From Tethya wilhelma (lineage: Eukaryota > Porifera > Demospongiae > Tethyida > Tethyidae): DNA of 64,000 nucleotides. Where the stretch lies: positions 4,135,286-4,199,285 of the forward strand of contig CAXIPT010000009.1 of NCBI GenBank assembly GCA_964030475.1, given 5' to 3'. The translations under genes and the position numbers were made by a program. The notes under the pieces are model-generated. The model was not told where the DNA came from. It ran no database searches and saw only the letters and a list, made by a program, of their open reading frames with translations. Below are positions 11,401 through 24,400 of the stretch, piece after piece. Within the stretch, counting starts at the first letter, position 1; each line of letters starts with the position of its first letter.

Positions 11401-14344
11401 CCTATTACCCTATACCTGTCAAAAATTTCTGTCCAATCATGATATTGCATGCCTTCATAATTTGCGCTCCTCAACTGCTTTTGACTCCATGGTCAATCAT
11501 ATTTATCACTCGATCACTGTCAGTATTGCTAAACTCAGCACTAAAACTGAGACCTATATAGTAGCTGTTTAAATACTTAGTTACTAGCTAATATAAAATT
11601 ATAGAAAAATTATGGATTGAGGTTTGTAGCCTACAGCTTATTTCAATGTTGAAATAATTATTATCTCCTATATTTTTTTAATTTTTCTGATATAGTCTCC
11701 GTGTGAATAATAATACAGTACCAATTTGGCTAGGCAACCTTCGATGTACGCTTAATGATACAACTATTGAAAATTGTGACCGAGAAGTTAATCTGAGATA
11801 CTGCCGTCATTATCATGATGTACTTCTCTCATGCTATAAAGGTAAATGCTTTTTACATAGTTGTATATTGTACGTATTATAGATTTGTATGCAGGTTCTA
11901 TTGTACTATTCCCATGCAGTACGGTAGTACTGGGTCATAGGAATGGCACGGATGGCCCATTCAGCGCAATACAAATATTCACGCGACTCAATAACTATGC
12001 AAAAACTGAGCGCTTGGCACTAAAAGGCTTCTTAAGTTACTATTTAGCTTTTTCTCTTTTTATTGAGCCTAAAAACAAAGCCTAAAACCATCGCTAAAGT
12101 AACAAACTAAAGTATATGCCAAACCTCCAATTTTCTCCATCAGTCTTCTTCTTCTTCTTCTTCTTCCGTTCTTCTTCTTGGCTTCTTCTGAGTCTATCTT
12201 GGAATGACTTTTCTCAAAGACCGCTCGCTTTCAGAAGCTGCATGATTCTTGAACGAATAGACTTGGTTTCTTTGTCTTCACGTGCTTAATTTTTGTATCG
12301 GTTATTCGTCTCTCTAGCTGAGTCGCTAGATACAACTTACAAGACGAAAAGCGCCTTCTCCATATGGCAGCAATTCATTTCTATACTCATTCCCAGTACG
12401 GTAGGCGATTTTTTTTAGGACGTGGCTAGAGTACCGGTAGTCCGTATACTTTCCTATTGCTTTTGTATTGCAGAATCACGTAATATACAGTATCCGGATT
12501 TTGCCGGTGCTGCATTAAAGTACCGGCACCATTGACTGCAATATATTTAGCTTAGTTTACGGTGACCGGTACTCTAGCCACAGCGATTTTTTTATCTGAC
12601 GTACACTTTTTGGACTTAAAAGATTTTCACGGCAACATCAATTGGAAATGGTCGTCACAATTATTATAACTAGTGACGATGTTTAAACATCAAAGGGGCG
12701 AGCCATAATCATTGCTATGTAGTAAATTTAATGATTAAGATAATGTAAATTACATCAATTCAGTATAGTTATACAACACACATAAAAATACAAAAGCTGA
12801 ATAATCAAAAACAAATGAACTGAAACTTGAAAACGTATATATACAGCATGACTCGCTGAGCAGCACGATCCAATTGCAAGTTGTTCAAGAACTGACAGAC
12901 AGGTAAATGTGCTAGTATAGGCTGAGCCAGCAGTACTATAATACCTGTTCTTTTTGCCTCTTTTCTCTACTCAGCTGTACGGGTAGTCTTCATGCAGCCC
13001 CTCTAATTTTGGTCCCCTGCAGTCTCTGGTCATTGGCTCAGTTTCGAGTCTTTTACCTAAAAAAGGGGCATCAACTCGACAAGCATTTAAGTTTACTTTC
13101 TTTTCAGCTCTAGCAGCAGCTTTTTTCAGTCACTGGCTCACTGATCAAACTTCTCTATCTCTAAAGTGCAAAATCACGATGAACATGTGGACCTACGCGC
13201 ATGCGCTGTAAAGCTGAACAGGCAATGATCGTCATAAACATAACCTACAGTTAAACAGAGGATGTATACGCCAGACTATACAATAATAACTAGAAGAATG
13301 CAAGGCATTTTGGGGCGAGCCTGAGCGAGCGCAGCTTTTTGCATGAATTGTACAGCGAGTCTCAGTGTATGAAGAATACTAGTGGCATGCAAGCATGGAG
13401 TGGGGCGAGCACGAGCAAGCCCATGCGCATAGAGTTTTGCATGTGGGAATAGACTCGTTGCAGGCTCTCCCCTATATATTCACTGTGAAAGGGGAGCCTA
13501 GTAGGTTATGTGGGAACGAGGCTAGTGCATATTGTTTGTTATAGCACTGGTGAAAGAGTATGGCATAATTATACAAGAGAGACTTGACTTGGCTAAATTG
13601 GTTGTTGACAGAATTAATACTTGTTGATTTCTTTGATTATGAGTCTGCAGTTATTCTCATTACTGCTCAGGCAGGACTCCATTGCTTATCTCTTGCCAGT
13701 TAACAGTTATTCTCCTGGCCACCCAGTATGCGCCTGGGGTTTCAGCATCATGCATGCCCGGGGTTTCAGCATCATGCATGCGTTGAATCTTAGCAGCTAG
13801 CTGTTGTATCAGTTCTGAGTTATCATGCAGTCGGCAGTTCAATAGCTTCTCAGACTCTGAGCTCAGGGTTTTGCAGTTTAGAGCCTCTCACTGGTGGCTG
13901 CTTTAGCCTCTGCTCTTGTTATCCAGTAGTATTGACATCCATCCATACACCCAACATTACTGCAGTAGTTTCAAGCTGTGAAACTATTCAGTTTGCTTGC
14001 TGGTTTTATACATGGCCACTGCGTATAAATTAGCTATGTGTGCTATGATTTTAGCTGACAACATAGTGATATAGTGAGCTTACCTTCGTGTAGGTTGTTG
14101 CCACCTGTAGTAAAATGTGCTTTAGCTTTTCGCCGTGTTTATCTTACATAGACACTTCCAGTCCAGTCCAGTTCAGTTCTCAGTCCTTCAGTGGCTTTCT
14201 GTTCGGTGTGCGCGCGCGCGAGGCCAGTGTTGACAATTTTCAGGGCTTTGCAATTTTTCATAGACACGTGGCATGGCATGCGGTTAATTTGGAACAATTA
14301 GAATATAGTTCGTATTTACGGAAAGCGGTCGGTCGGACGATTAC

Positions 14345-14383
<39 letters not shown>

Positions 14384-17300
14384 CATACAAATCCCTCGTT
14401 CGACACGCTTATGTGGGGCTCGCTCATGCTCACCCCAATTATGTTATATTTTAAACACGAAATAGAAAGTCATGCAGATAATTCTTTGTCTACGATCTGC
14501 CGTCATGGCACAATGCTTACTGTGGCACTGAGTGCAATTTGCATCAAAGAAATTTTGTATAGAATCGTCTATGCTGCAAATGAATTTAAGCTGCTTGATA
14601 TATAGCTCAGTGCAGCCATTGAGAAGCTACAGTTCCCCCTCCGCCAGACATAAAGCTAATGTTTACTGTTTGCCTAATAGCCTCCACAGGCATCTACCAG
14701 GTTAACAACACATTCAATGTAAATGTTATATATATATAAAAGCCTTAATTGCCAGGCTGGCAAACTCCATGACTTTCAGTTGGTTCAGGCTGGGCAAGTT
14801 AGCAGCAACATCTATATGGCTGTCTTCATGCTTGTGGAATGCTAGCTGACAGCATGCCACCTAGCTGAGCAATTAAGGTACATAGCAGTCTGGCTGGTTT
14901 AGTTGTGGCAGGCTAAAGTGCGGTGCAGCTTAGCTCACTGTTAGCTAGCGGTAGCCTCAGCAATGTTAGACTCTACGGCTATGCAAATACGTATGATGAC
15001 CTTTACCAGAGTGTTGACCGCTTGAAAATTATCTAAGTCCAAAAAGTGTGCGTCAGATAAAAAATCACGTACGGTAGGCTAATTTTTATCTGACGCACCC
15101 TTAGTTTTGGGACTTAGAAATTTTTTGGGAAAAGGTCGTCACAATAAAATAGTGTTTGCAGTGAGTGTACTGTCCATCTGCTGATATAAAAATAAAGAGA
15201 GAGACCGGCGGCTATAGAATCTGATCCTGCTCCACTCATGCATGCAGTGCATCCTAGCTAGACTAGCTAGCTATAGCTATAGTCTCAGCCTGTGACTTTG
15301 AGCGGTTTCACTTTGCCCATTAGCATTGCTTTACTGTGTCAGTTTTGTGTGTGCCTGCTTTAATTTTCTACATGATGACTATAGCTGAATATCAGGGGTG
15401 TAGCCAGGATTTTAGAATAGAGGGAGCAATAAAATTTATTGCGCACGAAGCGCGGCGGAAATTTTGTGCGACCGAAAACCACACCCACTTAATTAGCTAA
15501 TTTTAGCCCCTCCCATTCATTAAATTGAACCGCAGCACGCGCTGGCTAGATCGAACGCTCTCTAAAGTTTTGTAGCAGCAAAATCAAAGTTGAGCACTGA
15601 ACTGTTAAGCAGCGTTTCTAAAGTAAGTGCACGAAAGTATAGCGCATTATAACACCAAAGCGTAAATTTCGCGACTGAAAAAAGGGGGGGCAAATGCCCC
15701 TCTAGCCCCCCCTGGCTACGCCACTGAATACAGTGATCCAACTAGCGAGCCGGCTTTGACTTAAATTTCACAACTTTGTCGGGCTGAGTCACTAGCAAGT
15801 ATGCCGCATTCAATTGCAAGCATTAACATAAAGAGTCAGACGATGAGCCTGAAATAACTTTTCTGATGTAACAAGTTTTACTGAGCTGCATGCCTTATTC
15901 AGCCTACTAGAATACTGATCAATGTAAACTTTTGAACTAGAATCACATCATTAAGATAGTGGCTCAAAAGAGATCGACAGTGTCTGTGGAGATCGAACTT
16001 CTACACTGAGAGGCCCATAATCGATCAAGTTCTGACTGTTGCAATACTTTATGATATGCTAATATAATTTATAGCAGTGCGGATAGTCAAGCTTGCATGC
16101 AAGCTACTACTACCTTTGTCAAACTGTACTAGGCCTACACTTGCTACTACAGCTAGCTAGTCTAGCTATATAAGATGCACTGCATGAGTGACCTGCCAGT
16201 TCTACATGACTTGAAGATTTCTGGTTGTGCTGAAGTCTCTGTAACCAGTTACCTTTCAGTCTTAAATATTAAATATTTTTAGGAGGTGAATAGACTACTT
16301 TGTTGCATAGTTGTCATTATAAGAAGATGAGCAACCTGAGCAAGTAAATTTTGTAAGATACGTACAGCTCCAGCCTCCTAGGCAGTTACCTTGAATTTTA
16401 TACTGAGCAAGGGCATAGCTAGCCTCGTCCCCAGGCTCCCCTTTGACCTGGGGATGAGGCTAGGGCATAGCTAGTCTCGTGAGCCAGACGTTCTGAGAGG
16501 CCGGGGAAAAGGAACGTCTCAGTGGTAACTGTTGACCACTTTTCGTGTGCAATCGCAGAATGCTGCGACTGCCAGTCAGATTTCAGTATTTTGTAATTTC
16601 GAATTTAATGAGTAAAATTTCCTGCCAAGTCTAAAACCAACCAATCAGATCGTTCTTGTCATGTGAGACCGTAGCGTTGTACAATTATCAAGGGGCCCGC
16701 AACGCTGGAAATCTCATACGCTTTGCCCAGAAATCACAAGAAATCAATAGAAATCACAGAGAAATCGCAGTGAAATCAAGAGAAATCAATCAGCCGAAAG
16801 ATGTAGACACGCCCCTATCTCTGCCAATTTATGTCACACGAAAAAACCATGTGAGCTTGAAGTTTCTTGCTCTCTTCGCTCTGTCTTCGAGCTATTGTGT
16901 CCTCAAGCCTCAGGAATCATAGTCAAGTACACAAATTTGATCACATGGACATCTATGCTCTATCAACGTCGTGTGAGTCCAGCCTGAGATCACTTCAAGC
17001 TTTGATTATCTGTCCTTAGAAGCTCAGTTTTGTATGCTGTGGAGAGGAGACCAAATTTTTATCATAGATAATATAATATACTGGCAGTTCAGTGATGATA
17101 GTAAATTCCCTCAAGTCAATGAGAACTTGTGTTACTTAGCTATAGTCCTATATCTATTGTTATAATTTATAATAATTATAGGTCTTTCAAGTTATGCCGG
17201 AAAAGTTTGTAGCTATATCAGAAGGCCTACCTAGAAGTGGAAAGATATAGTTATAAATGCATTGGGGCTATGTCAGTCCATCAGAAACAATTTTAGCTGT

Positions 17301-18162
17301 GGCAGACACCAGTAACAGTCACAGGAAATTTGCTTGAAATCACAGGAAATCTTCTATAAAGTCTAGAAATCGTAGAAATCACCCGAAAACAGTCAAAATC
17401 ACAGATAGAAATCACCCAAAATACAGAAATCAAGAATCAAACTGAAATCTCAGAAATCAAACTGAAATCAAGGAAATCAATCAGAAATCATTAAATTTTG
17501 AAATCTCGTACAGAATTTTGCACCGTTGTGGGGCCCTCGACAATTATGATCCACGAATAGTCCACGTCTGCAAGCTTTGTAAGACAGAACTTTAGCCGTT
17601 TGTGTGTAAAGGATATCTCCAACCCATGATTACTTCACACTGGAGTACACTAAGAAAAAAGCTGCCGCTAAACTCAAGTCTTCTGGCCAAGAAAATTTTA
17701 ATTCACATGCCAGGATGCTCTTACGTCACGCTAATGAAATTCCGATTGCACACCGAAAGTGGTCAACAGTTACCAGACGTTCCGAGTCTCGGAACGTCTG
17801 GCCTGCGAGACTAGGGCATAGCCAGGATTTAGAGTAAGGGGGTGCTAAAACTGTGTGTGCGCAGCGCGCACAAAATTTTTGGCTGCCACGCCCACTTTGG
17901 GGTCACGTGATCGATATCGTGACCTTTGAACTATTGCTGGAAGCTAGCTGCTGAGCGCTTTCGATCAACCTAGCGTGAATTAAACGGTTCTGAAGCTTTT
18001 TTATCAAGAGCTTAGACACAAATGAGCTTAGAAAATAGCTTAATTCTAACAACATACAAGTAAGAAATAGAGATTATAAAGGCTTGATTACTTAGATCCA
18101 ATTATTTTTAATGGTTTTTGCGCTTCCGGTCAGCGACAAAGGGGGTGCTTGAGCACCCTGAG

Positions 18163-18207
<45 letters not shown>

Positions 18208-21200
18208 NNNNNNNNNNNNNNNNNNNNNNNNNNNNNNNNNNNNCCCCCCCCCCCCCCCCCCTGGCTAACCCACTACTCAGTGAGTAGGGGTGCGGCGAAT
18301 GTGCGGGCATAATTTCTGGAATAATAGTACCTTTGAGCAATGCATAATGGGGAATAATTGATTTTGGAAAGAATAAACGGGAAAAAATGTAGCTAAATTA
18401 TGAAAAATTACTCGTGCCTTGGCCTTAGACCTCATGGACAGTCACAGATGGCTTCGGCGTGGTAACTCAAACTGTATGGGTTGAAGGTCATCTCAGACAA
18501 GGATGGCAGTGATCTAGAGACTCTGAATCTAGCGATGAAGCTATTGAAGCACAAAAAAGAGGACAGTTGTGTTTCTACTGGATCAGAAATGATTATATTT
18601 ACAGTTATGAGTCTCAAAAATCAGGAATAATAATAGGAATTAAAGAATAATAGGAAAATTTGCAGGAATAATGTGGTTATTTCAAGGCAGTGCTAAATGG
18701 AATAATACTCAAATTTTTGAGCACATTAGCCTCAAGCCTACCAGTGAGAACATAGATTATAACAATCATAAGCTATAATATCCATGCTGATAGTGTATAA
18801 GTATATAACTACCATGCGTACAAACTCAACTGTGATGTGGGTCATTCCATTTCGATTCACTGACAACATTTCGCAAGTGACCTCCACCAAACTTGGTATA
18901 GTTGTAGTGTGTAATAAGACATTATTCAAAATAAAATATTAGGCCTTCAACTTCTATGGCTTCTGAGTAATGGGCATCCAAAAATCAAGCTTTTTCGGAG
19001 ATTTTGCTCTACATCTTAGCCTTAATACAGCCATAACTTTCTAATAAAGCTTCAATAGGACAAATGTTTAGTACCATCATATTGTTACCCATAAAATTCC
19101 CTTTCAGATGAAATATTGTATGGCTTCATTCAATCAAGTGGTCAGAGAACTACTATTACTTCAATTTGACCTATGACCTTTCTGAAAAAGTGCTGAGTCA
19201 AATGTTTTTTTATTTTCAAACATTACCATTCTTATAGGCATTAAACTAAATCCAGCAAAAATGGTGAAATTGGCATCCAAAATTTGATCACTCGACCTCA
19301 ATGATATTTTGGCTTAGTATAACGACAGTGCTAGTTGCAACTAGGCCCTCTCTTGGAATATGAGTAGTAGGAAGACTGAACTTCTTGATTACCAAATTTG
19401 GCAGCTCTGGCATAAGTTTATAGATCTCTTGGAGCTGCCTTTCGAAATACAATAATTTTGTCCGATTTTATATACTTATTTCGGACACAGCCCTTTTTCG
19501 GTGCAAGGAAGCCTTACAGTAGGTGGGTGGGGCTTGAAGTTTGCACAACCCTAGGTAATTTTCATGGGCTATCTTCTGGTAGTAGTCTTGAAGCAGTAGC
19601 ATCTACAGGCAAGTCAGAAACAGCGCCGAAAATTGAGACGGCCGAAAATTGATCGTTTACTCTACTACCGTACGTATGATAGACACAATACAAAATGTTG
19701 GTCCAATACTTTTTCCACACAGCCCATTCCTACAGAACTTATTTTTATACAATTTTTGATACTTGTTTATACATTGATAGGTGGATCCTTGAGACTTGTG
19801 TCATCGTCCATGTTTCTTACTGGCAATGGACGATTAGAGATATACCTCAATGGTGAATGGGGGACAGTGTGCAGCAAGGGATTTAATTTGATTGATGCTG
19901 ATATAGCATGTCATCAACTTGGATACTTTGGCGTTTCGATTGGGCAGGAATCATATGGCAATATTACAGAAACTCATGGGTAAGAGTACTATTCTAGTAT
20001 AATATATATAGCACCAAGTCTGACAATATTTTGGCGGCCATACATACATGCATGATCATATATATGCACAAATTGTCAAATTTAAATTGAAGTTTTCTTT
20101 ATACTTTCTTGATAGTCAATATTTCCATCTAAATTGTAGTGCATGAGATCAACTGACAAACCTATAGCTGATCTTCACAAGCACTCTTTCCCATGATGAC
20201 TTTGCACACAGTCATGGAAGGGAAGGGGATAAGTCTTCACAAGTACTAACATCATAGTAAGCAGAAAAGTCAAAGTACAAACGTATCGTGACATTTAATT
20301 ATAAATGCATAATTTCAAGAGGAATTGGTCCTTTTTCTTCCAAATTTTATGCTAGTTTTTTAGCATAGATAACAATAGGTAGGTCACGTTATGTCGTAGT
20401 CTCTAATATCTATGGTTTTAGCTTCTTTTGTTTTACATCTGATATAGTGACTGTAAACACATTAGACTGATTTTCCAACAACAAGTAATAAAATTAATAC
20501 TATACTTTTCAGAAGATGACATGATGCTGCTTATAAGCCATGTGTATCACAGTATCAGTCAGAATAACGGAAAGTGCAACATTTGATTGTGGAAATTATT
20601 GGAGAGTACAACAATAATTTTCCATTGGCCACCATGCAAACTCGATTAAAATTATTCGGAAACACTAATTTCATCCAACTCTTAGTCGTTCTTGACATTA
20701 ACATAGTTTAGAAGAAGGCTGACTTAGTCTAGCAATGGCCACACTATAAGTGGCTGTATCAGAAACTTAATTTGTTTTATTGTTTAGAGCTGTACAAATT
20801 TCTCCATTATCCAGCATGTATTATTATGGTATTAACAATCTTTTTTCTAAGCTTGACATTAATTATTCTTTATCAAATATGTAGCTTTGCCTCACCTAAT
20901 GCATCTATCTGGTTGAATGATATTACATGCTCTGCTTCTGACACAACTCTCCTTGGATGTAGTCACAGCCTGGTTACAAGTGGCTGCACTCACTCTCAAG
21001 ATGTTGTAATATCTTGTGCAAGTGGTAATTATAATATGTTCAAGATGTGTAATAAATTCTTATCGTGATGTAATTATTATCTTTACAGGTCCAGCTAATT
21101 TGCGCCTTGTATCCAATCAAGGAAGAGTGCTTTCTGATATCAATGCTGGTCGGCTTGAAATTTTGCTAGATAATGAGTGGGGAGCAATTTGTTGTGATGG

Positions 21201-21363
21201 ATTTGATGCTAATGATGCTACAGTTGCTTGTCGTCAAATGGGATTTGAAGGATATGTGTTTTTCAACACAAATGGGCTCCAAGAATTTGGGTATGAACTA
21301 ATTACTACAATAATTAACCCTTGGCGTGTAAAACTCACCGAAAGCATATAGTATAGTCGTTTT

Positions 21364-21443
<80 letters not shown>

Positions 21444-24400
21444 NTGTGTGTGTGTGTGTGTGTATGTGTCAGTGTGTGACAGTGTATGTGCATGTGTTCC
21501 GCACTCTTAGTATGAAGAACAGCAGGTCTAAGCTAAAAATTATGGACATAAACATAAAGTATTGGTTTTTATCTAGTTTCGATTTTTTTTTCAGAAACTA
21601 AAAGCTTATATTTTATTTTTTGAGCTAGGCCAGGATTTTCGGTTTGAGCGATCACTTGAGCGGCCATTTTGGCTAAGTGGCCCCATCCACTAGCACTACG
21701 TACATGTACCAATAATGGAGGCAATTGATGGCTGCACTTCGCTAGAACCGTGACAGCAGTGGAAGTGCTGCTTCTGGTATAAATGCTTGAACACAATACT
21801 CACTTGTTTTTTTATGCAAACTCCACAGCAAGCTAGCTTGCTCTTGAGGCATCAACGTTGGCTAAGTAGCCACGCCCATGCATGCAACAATACAGTCTAC
21901 ATGCTGCAGTATTGCTCTGCATGCCTCAATGCTACACAGGAATGGCACAGGTGCCCCATTAGCGCAATACAAATATTCACGCAAATAACTCTGCAAAAAC
22001 TGAGCGCTTAGCACTAAAAGGCTTCTCAAGCTGCTATTTAGCTCATTCTCTTTCTAACAAGCCTAAAACATGGCCTAGAACCATTGAGGCTAAAGTGCCA
22101 AACTATAATACTATGCCAAACCTCCAATTATTTACTTCTTCTTCTTCTGATATAGATCTTCTTCTTCTGATAAGATCTGGAAAATTCTGAGTCCAGATTC
22201 TAAATGTTTAGAATCTAACTGACACCCTGTTTAGGATCTAAACACTTGAATTGTTGTAGTACTAATTAATGATATGCACATATCATTTGCATATCTTAAT
22301 TTGCTTAGATTCTAAATTGGACTGAGAATTTTCCAGATCTTATTGAGAATGTGTTGGTAATGGCTCGGCGTAATATACGCTACAATATCAAGCATGTAAC
22401 AGCAAAAACAATATTAGAATAAATGGTGGCAACAGAGGAATGAGTGATAAATAATGGCTGCATTATTTAGCTAGATATAAATTAACTGTCCACACTTTGT
22501 AAATCCAAGTATTAAAATTACAAGAATAGAAACTGTGAAAATGTAGCTGTATGTCGTTTTGACATGAAAAGTTTAAGATTGTTGCTATGACACATGCACA
22601 CAATGCAAACTTGGGTTTACTCTTCTTACCATTTTTTCTTTTAATCAATTGTGGCAGCTATGTTCCAGCCCCCAGTGGTGTTCCAATCTGGCTCTCTGAT
22701 CTTGGCTGTACCTCCTCTGATACAACACTGGAGAGATGTCAACACAGTGGAGTGGCCAACAATGATTGTGACCACAGCAAAGATGTTGCATTATCCTGTT
22801 ATAAAGGTATACTGATGTACGGTGATCCGCTCTAGCATGTGAGGCCTAATGTGCATGTTTGCTTTTCTGATTCAAATGCAATTAGTATTAATTTTAAAAC
22901 TAAAATTAATAATAATTGGTATAAATTATCTTATTAGCACTGCGATTAGTTAGTATTGATTTGTTTCAGGCATTGTTAGTGCATATCTTTAAGTTTCATG
23001 CATGGGAACAATATGCAAGTGATGTGCATGGTGCATTCTCAACAAACATAATCATACATACAGTAGTACATATAGTAGGAATGGGCCGACTGTCCCATAG
23101 ACACAATACAAAATGTTTACCATCATAAAAATCTAGCAAAACAAAGCCTTCAAACCTACTCATAGGTTTTCTCAGGCCGATTACCAACTGCATGCAAGTC
23201 CTAAAACTCACCGAAACTTCTCTGAGCTCTCGGAGAGAGCGCTAGCTGGAAGCCACAACAATGCAATTTTTGTTCTTTCTTCATTAAACTTGAACGCAAT
23301 TTCCAGGGAAACAAAAACGATTGAGTTATAGTTCTGACTTATCAAAGTAACTTTTTTTTATATGGAGTAGTGCCTTTTACACTTGCTTTGTGCCTAAAAT
23401 TAATGTCAACAAACAAAACTAGCCTAACAACTGACCTAACTGTATACTGTCACAGTATAGCCATCTTTGTTGTAAGTAGGGTTCAAAAGTTACCATGTGG
23501 TTTGTGGCATTTAATGCGCATGCGCAATTATACTCTTGCTGCTACTTTTGTAGGGACTAGCCAGTTCTTGCTCAGACTGTGCATAATGATATCTAGTTTA
23601 GTTTGGCACTATGTAGTTGTGAATAAGCAGTGCTTCAAAAAGTGATAAAATAAGAGATGTCTCAATTTCGGCACATGACTACTTCATTTTTTTTATTCCA
23701 AAGTTTCATAATTACCTTTGTGCTGATACAAATTACATCAATCAGCCAACTGATTTGGCCAGGCATGAATTTGAACCATTCAGATTACAGCCAGGTAATC
23801 ACAAAATTATTAATTTGAATGATAAGAACAGGATAAGGGAAATAACAAGATCACAAATGAAGTAGTCATGTGCCGAAATTGAGACATCTCTTATTTCATC
23901 ACTTTTTGAAGCACGTGCATTCCTACACCTATTATTTTTAATTTGAACTACTTGTAATTATATAAAATTATCAGATTCTATCTATTCTTCCCTATAATGT
24001 ATTGCACAATATATATTTAGATGGCTCTCTCAGACTAGTCTCATCATCCTCAACCTATGCTACTAGTGCTGGTCGTCTAGAGGTATACCGCAACAATGAA
24101 TGGGGCACAGTCTGTTCTGATGGTTTTGATTTTGTTGATGCTGATGTTGCTTGTCATCAACTAGGATACTTAAGTGTAAATTCAGGAGAAACTGGTTTTG
24201 GTAGTGCTATTAACCTTGGGTATGTTCATTTTTTTTTTTTTTTTGTATTACATGAATAAAGCTACAGTGCACAGCAGAGCAAAAGAGCAAATTTTTTTTA
24301 TAATTCAGCTGCATCTTTGCGATTGTAATCCAGCTGCCCATAATGAATAGCTCTAAAGATTTATAACTGTTACACTGCACATGTATAACCCTTAACCTTG

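Larger units (their letters stand above)
16403..18281 (+). mobile_element. Outer CAGTGGCG-type element interrupted by other insertions
   Basis: Left end ACTGAGCAAGGGCATAG, continuing after the insertions as CCAGGATTTAGAG at 17823; right end CCTGGCTAACCCACTACTCA. A poly(C) tract with a 36-N gap (18208-18243) lies near the right end. Two elements sit in its GGGCATAGC site. Boundaries are approximate. Confidence 0.5.
11842..19780. other. Gene 1 intron 3, swollen by nested repeats
   Basis: 7939 bp, against 162 bp for the same intron in the duplicate (48488-48649). The first about 60 bases still match (GATTTGTATGCAGGTTCTAT); the rest is inserted material: repeats at 11936-12135, 12423-12579 and 12581-13255, CAGTGGCG-type elements at 15393-15726 and about 16403-18281, the 16472-17813 and 16689-17539 elements, and a composite-element remnant at 19655-19767. 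A (TTC)n tract is at 12144-12180 and a (TA)n tract at 14350-14379. No gene recognised within it. Confidence 0.75.
21291..22657. other. Gene 1 intron 6
   Basis: Non-coding: a (TG)n tract at about 21369-21470 (with one N), the dispersed repeat 21938-22130 and the element 22171-22342. Confidence 0.55.

Noticed and set aside
13660..13842. 60-codon minus frame with a doubled MHDAETPG
   Set aside because: The doubling is a 24-bp tandem repeat. Some of the peptide looks protein-like, but there is no family match, no splice context and it sits in a repeat-filled intron.
16730..17480. GAAATCA repeats considered as a CRISPR-like array
   Set aside because: Short, irregularly spaced and inside a hAT-like element in a eukaryotic intron.
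18092..18340. Poly-Gly and poly-Pro frames
   Set aside because: Read from a poly(C) tract with a run of N; an artefact of the homopolymer.
21368..21601. Cys-Val repeat frame
   Set aside because: Translation of a (TG)n microsatellite in an intron.
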